DNA from: Mayfieldus sp038329895
GTDB lineage: Bacteria > Actinomycetota > Thermoleophilia > Solirubrobacterales > 70-9
Assembly (NCBI GenBank): GCA_038329895.1
Contig: JBBQNM010000001.1
Location: 23,927-87,926, forward strand
Length of the DNA: 64,000 nt
Direction: 5' to 3'
The notes beneath the pieces were generated by a model, which ran no database searches, was not told where the DNA came from, and worked only from the letters and a program-made list of their open reading frames with translations. Shown here piece by piece: positions 51,452-58,158 of this stretch. Both the position numbers and the translations under genes were made by a program. Position 1 is the stretch's first letter. The number at the start of each line of letters is the position of its first letter.

Positions 51452-51474
51452 ATCTCTGTCAGGTTTAGTACTAT
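51447..51474 (+). promoter_or_regulatory. Possible promoter of the sulfate assimilation operon
   Basis: TTGAAT and TACTAT lie 15 bp apart in an AT-rich patch just after the rhodanese stop, about 60 bp before the sulfite reductase start. The short spacer lowers confidence. Confidence 0.3.
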
Positions 51475-51534
51475 TCGCGTCGATAACGCCTGAGCAAGCC
51501 GCGTTCGCGAATCGCTAGCCCGGAGGAACGTCGC

Positions 51535-53433
51535 ATGGAGCCGGTTTCGGCCCCGCCCAAAAAGACCGAAGAGACCGAAGCCCCGGGCCGCAAGCCCGAG
51601 CTCGACGAGGACCACGGCAAAAAGCAATCGGGAAAGGGCCGCGTCGGCTCGCTGGCAAACCCGGAGACCTACGACAACGTCCCCGGCGAAGTGATCCCGA
51701 TCCTCGAGCGCGAGTTCGACGACTTCGACACCGAGGCCGGCAAGTTCCTCGCCGAGCAGATGCCGGAGGAGGAGTTCATCGGCTTCCGGCTCAAGCAGGG
51801 CGTCTATGGCCAGCGCCAGCCCGACGTGCAGATGATCCGGGTCAAGCTTCCGTATGGAGGCATCAACCCGGAGCAGATGGAGGCCTTCGCGAACGTAGTC
51901 GAGCGCTACGTGCCGCTGAACAAGGGCCACATCACGACGCGCCAGAACATCCAGCTCCATCACATCCCTCTCGACGACGCCGCGAAGGCGATCCGCGAGC
52001 TCGGCGACGCCGGCCTCTCCTCCCGCGAGGGTTGCGGCAACACGGTGCGCAACGTGACCGGCGATCCCTACGCCGGGCTGCTCGAAGACGAGATCTTCGA
52101 CCCCACCCCTTACGCGGGCGCCTACGTGCGCTACTTCGTGCGCCACCCGACCACCCAGCTGATGCCGCGTAAGTGGAAGACCGCCTTCTCCTCCTCCGAC
52201 GCCGACCGTGCGATCACCCCGATCCACGACCTCGGCTTCATCCCCCGGATCAATGACGGCGTCCGCGGCTTCAAGATCACGGTCGGCGGCGGGACCTCGA
52301 TCATGCCGCGGATCGCGGAGACGATCACCGAGTTCGCCGAAGCCGACAACGGCGAGTACCTGAAGATCTCCGAGGCAGCTCTGCGGATCTTCGATCGCCA
52401 GGACTGGCTGCGCGCCAACCGCGCCCGCGCCCGGATCAAGGTGTTGATCGACAAGATCGGAATCGAGGAGTTCCGCACCAGGATCGACAAGGAGTTGGAG
52501 GGGGACTGGGTCTCCGATCGCGACTTCGAGGGCGCGGTGGAGCGAGGGCGCTTCGTCGACGACGAGGAGGCCACTGCCCCCGCGGCCCCGGGGAACCACT
52601 CGAGCCCCAACGGCGACCGCTCCCAGTTCGACCGCTTCCTCGAGGGCAACGTCACCCCGCAGCGCCAGCAGGGCTTCTCGGCGGTCGAGGCGAAGGTGAC
52701 ACGCGGCGACCTCTCCCCCGAGCAGCTGCGCGGACTGGCCTCGATCATGCGCGAGTTCACCGGCGGCTACGCCCGCACCTCCGCCGAGCATCAGAACTTC
52801 GTCCTGCGCTGGGTCCGCGACGAGTCCCTTTACGACGTCTGGACTCGGCTCACCGAGCTGGGGCTCGGGGACGCCGGCGCGCAGGAGATCACCGACGTGG
52901 TCAGCTGCCCCGGCACCGACAGCTGCAAGCTCGGGATCACCAGCTCGATGGGCCTCAACGAGGTAATCCAGGAGCGACTCGAGTCGATGCAGATCGACGA
53001 TCCGCTGACGCGGCAGATCAACATCAAGATGAGCGGCTGCCCGAACGGCTGCGCCCAGCACCACATCGGCAGCATTGGCTTCTACGGCGCCTCGTTGAAG
53101 GTCGGCGGACGCGTGATGCCGGCCTACATCCCGCACCTGGGCGGACGCTCACAAGCCGATGCGACCTTCGGCAAGCGGCTGAAGTCACGCCTGCCCGCGA
53201 AGCGCGTCCCCGACGCCGTGGAACGCTGGTTGCGCTTCTACGAGTCCGAGCGCTCCGACGGCGAGGCCTTCGCCGACTTCGTCGAGAGGATCGGCACCGA
53301 GGAGTTCGAGGAGCGGGTCAAGGACCTGGCGCTGCCGGCCGAGTTCAGCCTCGACAACATGCTCCAGTTCGTCGATTGGAGCCGCTCGGAGCCCTACAAG
53401 GTCGAACGCGGCGAAGGCGAGTGCGCGGTCTGA
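51535..53433 (+). CDS. sir: Assimilatory nitrite/sulfite reductase (ferredoxin-sulfite reductase type)
   Basis: A 632-residue siroheme reductase, expected to reduce sulfite to sulfide with reduced ferredoxin. Two ferrodoxin-like half domains are present (FIGFRLKQGVYGQRQPDVQMIR; AKVTRGDLSPEQLRGLASIM). The 4Fe-4S/siroheme Cys motifs are CPGTDSCKLGITSS near residues 460-475 and KMSGCPNGCAQHH near 500-512, as in sulfite reductases. Order with cysH, sat and cysC genes supports sulfite rather than nitrite. GGAGGAAC lies 7 bp before the ATG. A charged N-terminal extension of 40 residues is unusual but tolerated. Confidence 0.93.
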   Translation: MEPVSAPPKKTEETEAPGRKPELDEDHGKKQSGKGRVGSLANPETYDNVPGEVIPILEREFDDFDTEAGKFLAEQMPEEEFIGFRLKQGVYGQRQPDVQMIRVKLPYGGINPEQMEAFANVVERYVPLNKGHITTRQNIQLHHIPLDDAAKAIRELGDAGLSSREGCGNTVRNVTGDPYAGLLEDEIFDPTPYAGAYVRYFVRHPTTQLMPRKWKTAFSSSDADRAITPIHDLGFIPRINDGVRGFKITVGGGTSIMPRIAETITEFAEADNGEYLKISEAALRIFDRQDWLRANRARARIKVLIDKIGIEEFRTRIDKELEGDWVSDRDFEGAVERGRFVDDEEATAPAAPGNHSSPNGDRSQFDRFLEGNVTPQRQQGFSAVEAKVTRGDLSPEQLRGLASIMREFTGGYARTSAEHQNFVLRWVRDESLYDVWTRLTELGLGDAGAQEITDVVSCPGTDSCKLGITSSMGLNEVIQERLESMQIDDPLTRQINIKMSGCPNGCAQHHIGSIGFYGASLKVGGRVMPAYIPHLGGRSQADATFGKRLKSRLPAKRVPDAVERWLRFYESERSDGEAFADFVERIGTEEFEERVKDLALPAEFSLDNMLQFVDWSRSEPYKVERGEGECAV

Positions 53434-53435
53434 CC

Positions 53436-54155
53436 ATGAAGCCGCTTGCCACACTGCCCGATTCCATGTCTGAGACAGCCTTTGACATCGACGCCGAAGC
53501 GGTGGCGACCGAGCTGGAGCGAAAGAGCGCCAGCGAGGCGCTGGAGTGGGCGTTCGAGACCTTCCACCCGAGCCTCTACATCGCCTGCTCGTTTCAGAAG
53601 ACCAGCTCGGTGGTGATCGACATCGCGACCAAGATCGCCCCCGACGCCCGCTTCTTCTACCTCGACACTGACGTGCTCTTTGAGGAGACCTACGAGACCC
53701 GGGACCGGCTCGCCGAGCACTACGGGATCGAGTTCGAGCGCTACCACAACCTCACCCTCGAACAGCAGGCCAACCAGTACGGCGACGAGCTGTGGAAGAG
53801 CGACCCCGACTCCTGCTGCGGGATCCGCAAGGTCGAGCCGATGCGCGAGGCGCTGTCAGAGGTCGACGCCTGGGTGTCAGGGATCCGCCGCGAGGACTCC
53901 CAGCACCGCGCCCACGCGCCAAAGTTCGCCTGGGACCGCCGCTTCGGGCTCTGGAAGCTGAACCCGATCGCGGACTGGACCCAGACGCAGGTCTGGGACT
54001 ACATCCAGGAGAACCAGGTCCCCTACAACCCGCTTCACGATCAGAACTACCCCTCGATCGGCTGCACCCACTGCACGAAGCCCGTCGCGCCGGGCGAGGA
54101 CGCACGCGCCGGCCGCTGGGCCGGGGCCTCGAAGACCGAGTGCGGAATCAACTGA
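53436..54155 (+). CDS. cysH: Phosphoadenylyl/adenylyl-sulfate reductase, APS-type
   Basis: A 239-residue reductase of the CysH family. It reduces activated sulfate to sulfite. The double Cys pair that binds a 4Fe-4S cluster is visible (DSCCGIRK; CTHC), which marks the APS-reducing type, and the redox Cys is in the C-terminal KTECGIN. The PP-loop-like start is FHPSLYIACSFQKTSSVVIDIA. The start follows the sulfite reductase stop by 2 bp; an internal ATG 10 codons later (MSETAF) is an alternative. It works upstream of the sulfite reductase. Confidence 0.92.
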   Translation: MKPLATLPDSMSETAFDIDAEAVATELERKSASEALEWAFETFHPSLYIACSFQKTSSVVIDIATKIAPDARFFYLDTDVLFEETYETRDRLAEHYGIEFERYHNLTLEQQANQYGDELWKSDPDSCCGIRKVEPMREALSEVDAWVSGIRREDSQHRAHAPKFAWDRRFGLWKLNPIADWTQTQVWDYIQENQVPYNPLHDQNYPSIGCTHCTKPVAPGEDARAGRWAGASKTECGIN

Positions 54156-54204
54156 ATTAGCCCGGCCAAGCATCAGCCGACCCGTTACCCTGACGCGCTT
54201 CGCA

Positions 54205-54276
54205 GTTCCTTGTTCCTTGTTCCTCGTTCCTTGAGGAGAAGGGCCCAAGCAACAAGGAACGAGTAACGAGGAACGA
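54205..54276 (+). repeat. Heptad-repeat hairpin covering the sat ribosome binding site
   Basis: Four 7-bp GTTCCTT/GTTCCTC units (54205-54232), a 16-base spacer, then four units GCAACAA, GGAACGA, GTAACGA, GGAACGA (54249-54276) ending right at the sat ATG. The arms can pair over about 29 bp with five non-Watson-Crick positions, two of which can be G-U. The right arm holds the only GAGG that can serve as Shine-Dalgarno sequence for sat, so folding would hide it. Confidence 0.7.
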
Positions 54277-55353
54277 ATGCCTGAGACCACCACAGAGCTT
54301 TCCCTCACCCTTTCGGAACGTCATACCGCGGACTTCGAGATGATCGCCAATGGCGGCTTCGATCCTCTGCGCGGCTTCATGGGCTCCGAGGACTGGCGCC
54401 GGGTGACCGACGAGATGCGGCTCGCGTCCGGTGAGTATTGGTCGATCCCGATCACCCTTGCCGCCGACCTCGATTGCGCGGTCGGCGACGTCGTCGAGCT
54501 GCACGCCGACGACGGCAAGCACCTCGGGCGTCTCACCGTCGAGGAGATCTTCGACCGCGATGTGGGCCGGGAGGCCGAGAAGGTCTATCGGACCACCGAC
54601 TCCGACCATCCCGGCGTCGCGGCGATCTTCGAGGAAGGCGACCGATGCATCGCCGGCCCGATCGAGGCCGACGAGCTGCCCGATCACGAGGAGGCGTTCA
54701 TGCGCCGCTACCTGACGCCGGCCGAGTCGCGCGAGGCGTTCGAGGAGCGGAGCTGGAAGCGGATCGTCGCCTTTCAGACCCGCAACCCGATCCATCGCGC
54801 CCACGAGTACCTCACCAAGGCGGCGCTGGAGACCTGCGACGGCCTTTTCATCCACCCGTTGATCGGCAAGACCAAGGAAGGCGACATCCCCGCCGACGTG
54901 CGAATGCGCTGCTACGAGGTGCTGATGGACAAGTACTACCCGCAGGACCGTGTGATCCTCGGCGTCAACCCGTCGAAGATGCACTACGCGGGCCCCCGGG
55001 AGGCGATCCTGCACGCGATCATCCGGCGCAACTACGGCTGTACGCACTTCATCGTCGGACGCGACCACGCCGGGGTCGGCGACTATTACGGGACCTACGA
55101 CGCGCAGAAGATCTTCGACGACGTGGACGTGGATGAGCTTGGCATCGAGCCGCTGTTCTTTGAGCACACCTTCTGGTGCAACGAGTGCGAGGGAATGGCT
55201 TCGGGCAAGACCTGCCCGCACGATGACGATGCGCACCTGTTCCTTTCCGGTACCAAGGTGCGCGAGCTGCTCGAGCGCGGGGAGAAGCCGCCGCACGAGT
55301 TTTCGAGGGACGAGGTTGCGGAGATCCTGATCGACGCTTACAAGGAGGACTGA
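54277..55353 (+). CDS. sat: Sulfate adenylyltransferase (ATP sulfurylase), bacterial Sat type
   Basis: A 358-residue ATP sulfurylase of the homo-oligomeric type, making APS from sulfate and ATP. Motifs: FQTRNPIHRAHEYL (the QxRN and HxxH-like ATP site, near residues 165-178), IVGRDHAGVGDYYGTYDAQ, and late GTKVRELLERGE. The length is a little short of the usual 380-400 because the N-terminus is compact. The ribosome binding site lies in a repeat hairpin. It is followed 5 bp later by the APS kinase gene. Confidence 0.94.
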   Translation: MPETTTELSLTLSERHTADFEMIANGGFDPLRGFMGSEDWRRVTDEMRLASGEYWSIPITLAADLDCAVGDVVELHADDGKHLGRLTVEEIFDRDVGREAEKVYRTTDSDHPGVAAIFEEGDRCIAGPIEADELPDHEEAFMRRYLTPAESREAFEERSWKRIVAFQTRNPIHRAHEYLTKAALETCDGLFIHPLIGKTKEGDIPADVRMRCYEVLMDKYYPQDRVILGVNPSKMHYAGPREAILHAIIRRNYGCTHFIVGRDHAGVGDYYGTYDAQKIFDDVDVDELGIEPLFFEHTFWCNECEGMASGKTCPHDDDAHLFLSGTKVRELLERGEKPPHEFSRDEVAEILIDAYKED

Positions 55354-55358
55354 CGACG

Positions 55359-55955
55359 ATGGCTGGCGATAGCCCCACCTACGTTCCGAGTAGCCACGAA
55401 AACGGCTTCACGCTGTGGTTCACCGGTCTCTCGGGAGCCGGCAAGACGACGATCTCGAAGCTGATCGAGGAGGAGCTTCGGCAGCGGCGCCAGCGACTCG
55501 AGATCCTCGACGGCGATGTGATCCGCGAGAACCTCTCCAAGGGGCTCGGCTTCTCGAAGGAGGACCGCGACACCAACATCCGCCGCATCGCCTTCGTCGC
55601 CGATTTGCTGTCGCGCAACGGCGTGCCGGTGATCACCGCCGCGATCTCCCCCTACCGCGAGACCCGGCGCGAGGCTCGGGCCCTGATGGGCGAGCGCTTC
55701 ATCGAGGTCTACGTGAACGCCTCCGTCGAGACCTGCGCCGAGCGCGACACGAAGGGGCTCTACGAGAAGGCTTTCTCCGGCGAGATCAAGGAGTTCACCG
55801 GCGTTTCGGACCCCTACGAGGTGCCCGAGCACGCCGAGATCATCGTCGACACCGAGGCGCAGGAGCCCGAGGAGTCGGCTGCCCAGGTGATCGCCTATCT
55901 CGAAGAGCGGCGGCTGATCCCCTCCGAGCTCGACCTGGCCGGCGCCACCGCCTGA
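55359..55955 (+). CDS. cysC: Adenylyl-sulfate kinase
   Basis: A 198-residue APS kinase, phosphorylating APS to PAPS. Walker A is GLSGAGKTTISKLI near residues 23-36. DGDVIRENLSKGLGFSKEDRDTNIRR is the strongly conserved APS-binding stretch, with ISPYRETRREARAL and VYVNASVETCAERDTKGLY. As the CysH-like enzyme looks APS-specific, PAPS may serve sulfotransferases instead of assimilation; that is inference. It is the last gene of the sulfate operon. Confidence 0.94.
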   Translation: MAGDSPTYVPSSHENGFTLWFTGLSGAGKTTISKLIEEELRQRRQRLEILDGDVIRENLSKGLGFSKEDRDTNIRRIAFVADLLSRNGVPVITAAISPYRETRREARALMGERFIEVYVNASVETCAERDTKGLYEKAFSGEIKEFTGVSDPYEVPEHAEIIVDTEAQEPEESAAQVIAYLEERRLIPSELDLAGATA

Positions 55956-55970
55956 GCTCGCAGCGCCAGA

Positions 55971-56402
55971 TCAGCCCGGGAGCGTGACCGAGCCGTCGTC
56001 GGCGATCGTCCAACGCGGGTTGTGGGCGACCTCCCAAGGATGGCCGTCGGGGTCGATGAAGATCGCCGAGTAGCCGCCCCAGAAGGTCTCCGCGGGCTCG
56101 CGGGCGATCTTCGCACCCGCTGAGCGGGCCTCTTCGATCACCGCGTCGACGTCGGCTTGTGAGCGCTCGTTGTGGGCGAGCGTCACGCCGCCCCAACCGC
56201 CGCCGTCCTCGACGGCAGAGTCCTCGGCGAGCTTCGCGCGGTCCCAGAGCGCGACGATCATTCCGCCGGCCTGGAAGAAGACGACGACGTCGTCCGGCTC
56301 GGCGCGAGTTGTCCAGCCCAGCGCCTCATAGAAGGCTCGGGCTCGGTCGAGGTCGGTGACGCCGAGGGTGACGAGGCTGAGTCGCTGCTCCATCTCAGGC
56401 AT
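55971..56402 (-). CDS. VOC (glyoxalase) family protein
   Basis: A 143-residue vicinal-oxygen-chelate protein. LVTLGVTDLDRARAFYEALGW opens the domain and AIFIDPDGHPWEVAHNP closes it with the metal-binding Glu; WGGVTLAHNER is in between. ATGs at 56402 and 56393 are both possible starts. It is divergent from the pyridoxamine-oxidase-like gene 15 bp away and convergent on cysC. The reaction is unknown. Confidence 0.8.
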   Translation of the reverse strand: MPEMEQRLSLVTLGVTDLDRARAFYEALGWTTRAEPDDVVVFFQAGGMIVALWDRAKLAEDSAVEDGGGWGGVTLAHNERSQADVDAVIEEARSAGAKIAREPAETFWGGYSAIFIDPDGHPWEVAHNPRWTIADDGSVTLPG

Positions 56403-56404
56403 CG

Positions 56405-56410
56405 TAGATT
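56405..56410 (+). promoter_or_regulatory. -10 box TAGATT before the PNPOx-like gene
   Basis: TAGATT ends 7 bp before the ATG at 56418. Confidence 0.45.
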
Positions 56411-56417
56411 GCGGGTG

Positions 56418-56909
56418 ATGGAGCCGAAGGCCGATCGTCCGCAAGCACCGACGACCTATGGGATCGGGCGCGACGGCAGCGCTCCGGGCGAGCGGCTGCC
56501 CTGGAGTCGGGTCGAGGAGTGGCTGGAGCAATCGCGCAACTACTGGGTCTGCACGACGCGCCACGACGGTCGACCCCACGCCAAGCCGGTCTGGGGACTG
56601 TGGATGGATGGGATGGTGCTCTTCTCGACCAGCCCCGAGTCGGTTACGGCACGCAATCTGGCTCGATCTCCCGAGGCGGTGATTCATCTGGAGAGCGGCG
56701 ACGAGGTGGCGATTCTTGAGGGCACCGTCGAGACGATGGGCGACGACCCGGAGCTGCGCCGGCGCTTTGCCGACCGCTATGAGGAAAAGTACGACCATCG
56801 GCCCGAGTACGACGACCCGGGCACCCCGGTCTTCGCCCTGCGCCCCCGCAAGGTGCTGAGCTGGACTGAGCAGGACTTCCCCTCCTCGGCGACCCGCTGG
56901 AGCTTCTGA
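56418..56909 (+). CDS. Pyridoxamine 5'-phosphate oxidase-like flavin/F420-binding protein
   Basis: A 163-residue split-barrel protein. WVCTTRHDGRPHAKPVWGLWMDGMVLFSTSPESVTARNLARSPE is typical of the PNPOx-like/F420-dependent oxidoreductase family (general stress protein 26 type), and a PVFALRPRKVLSWTEQDF end is common to actinobacterial members. It probably binds FMN or F420. The stop overlaps the next ATG (TGATG), so it is co-translated with the SnoaL-like protein. Confidence 0.82.
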   Translation: MEPKADRPQAPTTYGIGRDGSAPGERLPWSRVEEWLEQSRNYWVCTTRHDGRPHAKPVWGLWMDGMVLFSTSPESVTARNLARSPEAVIHLESGDEVAILEGTVETMGDDPELRRRFADRYEEKYDHRPEYDDPGTPVFALRPRKVLSWTEQDFPSSATRWSF

Positions 56910-57304
56910 TGGGCGAGTCGAACGTCGAGATCGTGCGAGAGCTGTACCGGAGGGCGGCCCAGGACGGCCTCTTTCCCGATGAGTTGCTCGACGACGAGAT
57001 CGAGTGGGTGAATCCGCCCGACGCGGTCGAGACCGGGATCCGGCGTGGCCGCGACGCCTTCCACGCCGCACTGGAGAGCACCGGCGAGGCCTTCGATCGC
57101 ACTGCAGTCGAGCCAGAAGAGCTGATCGATGCCGGCGATGAGGTGGTGCTGCTGTGCACCTGGGTTGTGCGCGGCAGGGGAAGCGGCCTGGAGCGACGCC
57201 AACCACAAGGTCACGTCTGGACGTTCCGCGACGGCAAGGCGATCCGCTTTCGCTGGTTCAACAACCAGGCCGAGGCTCTGAAGGCCGCCGGGGTGAAGCG
57301 CTAG
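56909..57304 (+). CDS. SnoaL-like/NTF2-fold protein
   Basis: A 131-residue NTF2-like protein: VEIVRELYRRAAQDGLFPDELLDDEIEWVNPPD is the helical start, and VWTFRDGKAIRFRWFNNQAEALKAAG the typical C-terminal end. Family members are small enzymes or binding proteins; no catalytic residue is certain. It is coupled to the PNPOx-like gene. Its TAG stop shares a CTAG with the stop of the convergent PHP gene. Confidence 0.78.
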   Translation: MGESNVEIVRELYRRAAQDGLFPDELLDDEIEWVNPPDAVETGIRRGRDAFHAALESTGEAFDRTAVEPEELIDAGDEVVLLCTWVVRGRGSGLERRQPQGHVWTFRDGKAIRFRWFNNQAEALKAAGVKR

Positions 57305-58110
57305 GGCCTGGGCGGCACCTCGGGCTCGCCCAGCCCGTAGGTCTGGTAGGCGCCGAATCGCGAGAACGTCTTGTGGGTCGGGCCGTGGAAGTCCGACGAG
57401 CCCGTTGGCACCAGGCCACGCTCGGAACAGATTCGCAGCAGGTGCTCGGTCTGCTCGCGGCTGTGATCGGGGTAGAAGGCCTCGACGCCCTCGACATCGA
57501 GCGCCCCAATCAGCGTCTCGACCTGGTCGGGGTCCTTGACGTCCCAGTAGGGATGGGCGACCACCGCGGCGCCGCCCGCGTCGTGGATCAGCGCCACCGC
57601 CTGCTCGGCGTCGGGCCAGCGTCGGGAAACGAACGCCTTTGCGCCCGGCACCAAGTATTCCTCAAAAAAAGCGTTCATTTGCTCGGGTTTTGTGCCCGCG
57701 GCGCGAGCGATATGGGGCCTTCCCACCGACAGCGCGTCGCCCGACTCGGCGATCGCGTCGTCGAGCGTCAGCGCGAAGCCGAACGAACGCAGCTTCTCGA
57801 CGATCTCGCCGGCCCGGCTGACCCGCTCCTGCTGGGCGCGCTTGCATGCCGGGGCGATCGACTCGAGGTCGATCCAGTAGCCGAGCACGTGCAGGTCATC
57901 GGCGTACTCGTGAACACACGACATCTCCACCGCCGGGACCAGGTCGAGCCGCAGGTCCTCGGCCGCCGTGGCGGCGTCCGGGACCCCGGCCACTGCGTCG
58001 TGGTCCGATAGGGCGAGGGTGTCGACTCCGGCCTTCGCAGCGGCCTCGACGACCGCAGCGGGCTCGAGTTGCCCGTCGGAGACAGTCGAATGCGCCTGTA
58101 GCTCGATCAC
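57301..58110 (-). CDS. PHP-domain metal-dependent phosphoesterase
   Basis: A roughly 269-residue PHP-domain protein, the fold of DNA polymerase III-associated and histidinol-type phosphatases. Metal-binding motifs: ELQAHSTVSDG (the first His of the usual LHxHS is Gln), LALSDHDAVAG, VEMSC, VVAHPYW and GSSDFHGP. Loss of the first ligand is common in an actinobacterial subgroup. A GTG at 58110 is preferred, 10 bp after a TAACCT box and just before the conserved IELQAHS; an ATG at 58143 would reach close to the divergent carboxylase start. The substrate is unknown (nucleotide phosphoesters in some relatives). Confidence 0.78.
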   Translation of the reverse strand: MIELQAHSTVSDGQLEPAAVVEAAAKAGVDTLALSDHDAVAGVPDAATAAEDLRLDLVPAVEMSCVHEYADDLHVLGYWIDLESIAPACKRAQQERVSRAGEIVEKLRSFGFALTLDDAIAESGDALSVGRPHIARAAGTKPEQMNAFFEEYLVPGAKAFVSRRWPDAEQAVALIHDAGGAAVVAHPYWDVKDPDQVETLIGALDVEGVEAFYPDHSREQTEHLLRICSERGLVPTGSSDFHGPTHKTFSRFGAYQTYGLGEPEVPPRP

Positions 58111-58142
58111 GAGGTGGGTGAGGTTAGATGGGAGGCGGTCCA

Positions 58143-58148
58143 TAGACT
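58143..58148 (+). promoter_or_regulatory. -10 box TAGACT of the carboxylase alpha gene
   Basis: TAGACT ends 10 bp before the ATG at 58159, giving a leader of a few bases. It is the same hexamer as at 43963 before the beta gene. Confidence 0.4.
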
Positions 58149-58158
58149 CCCCCGCCGC

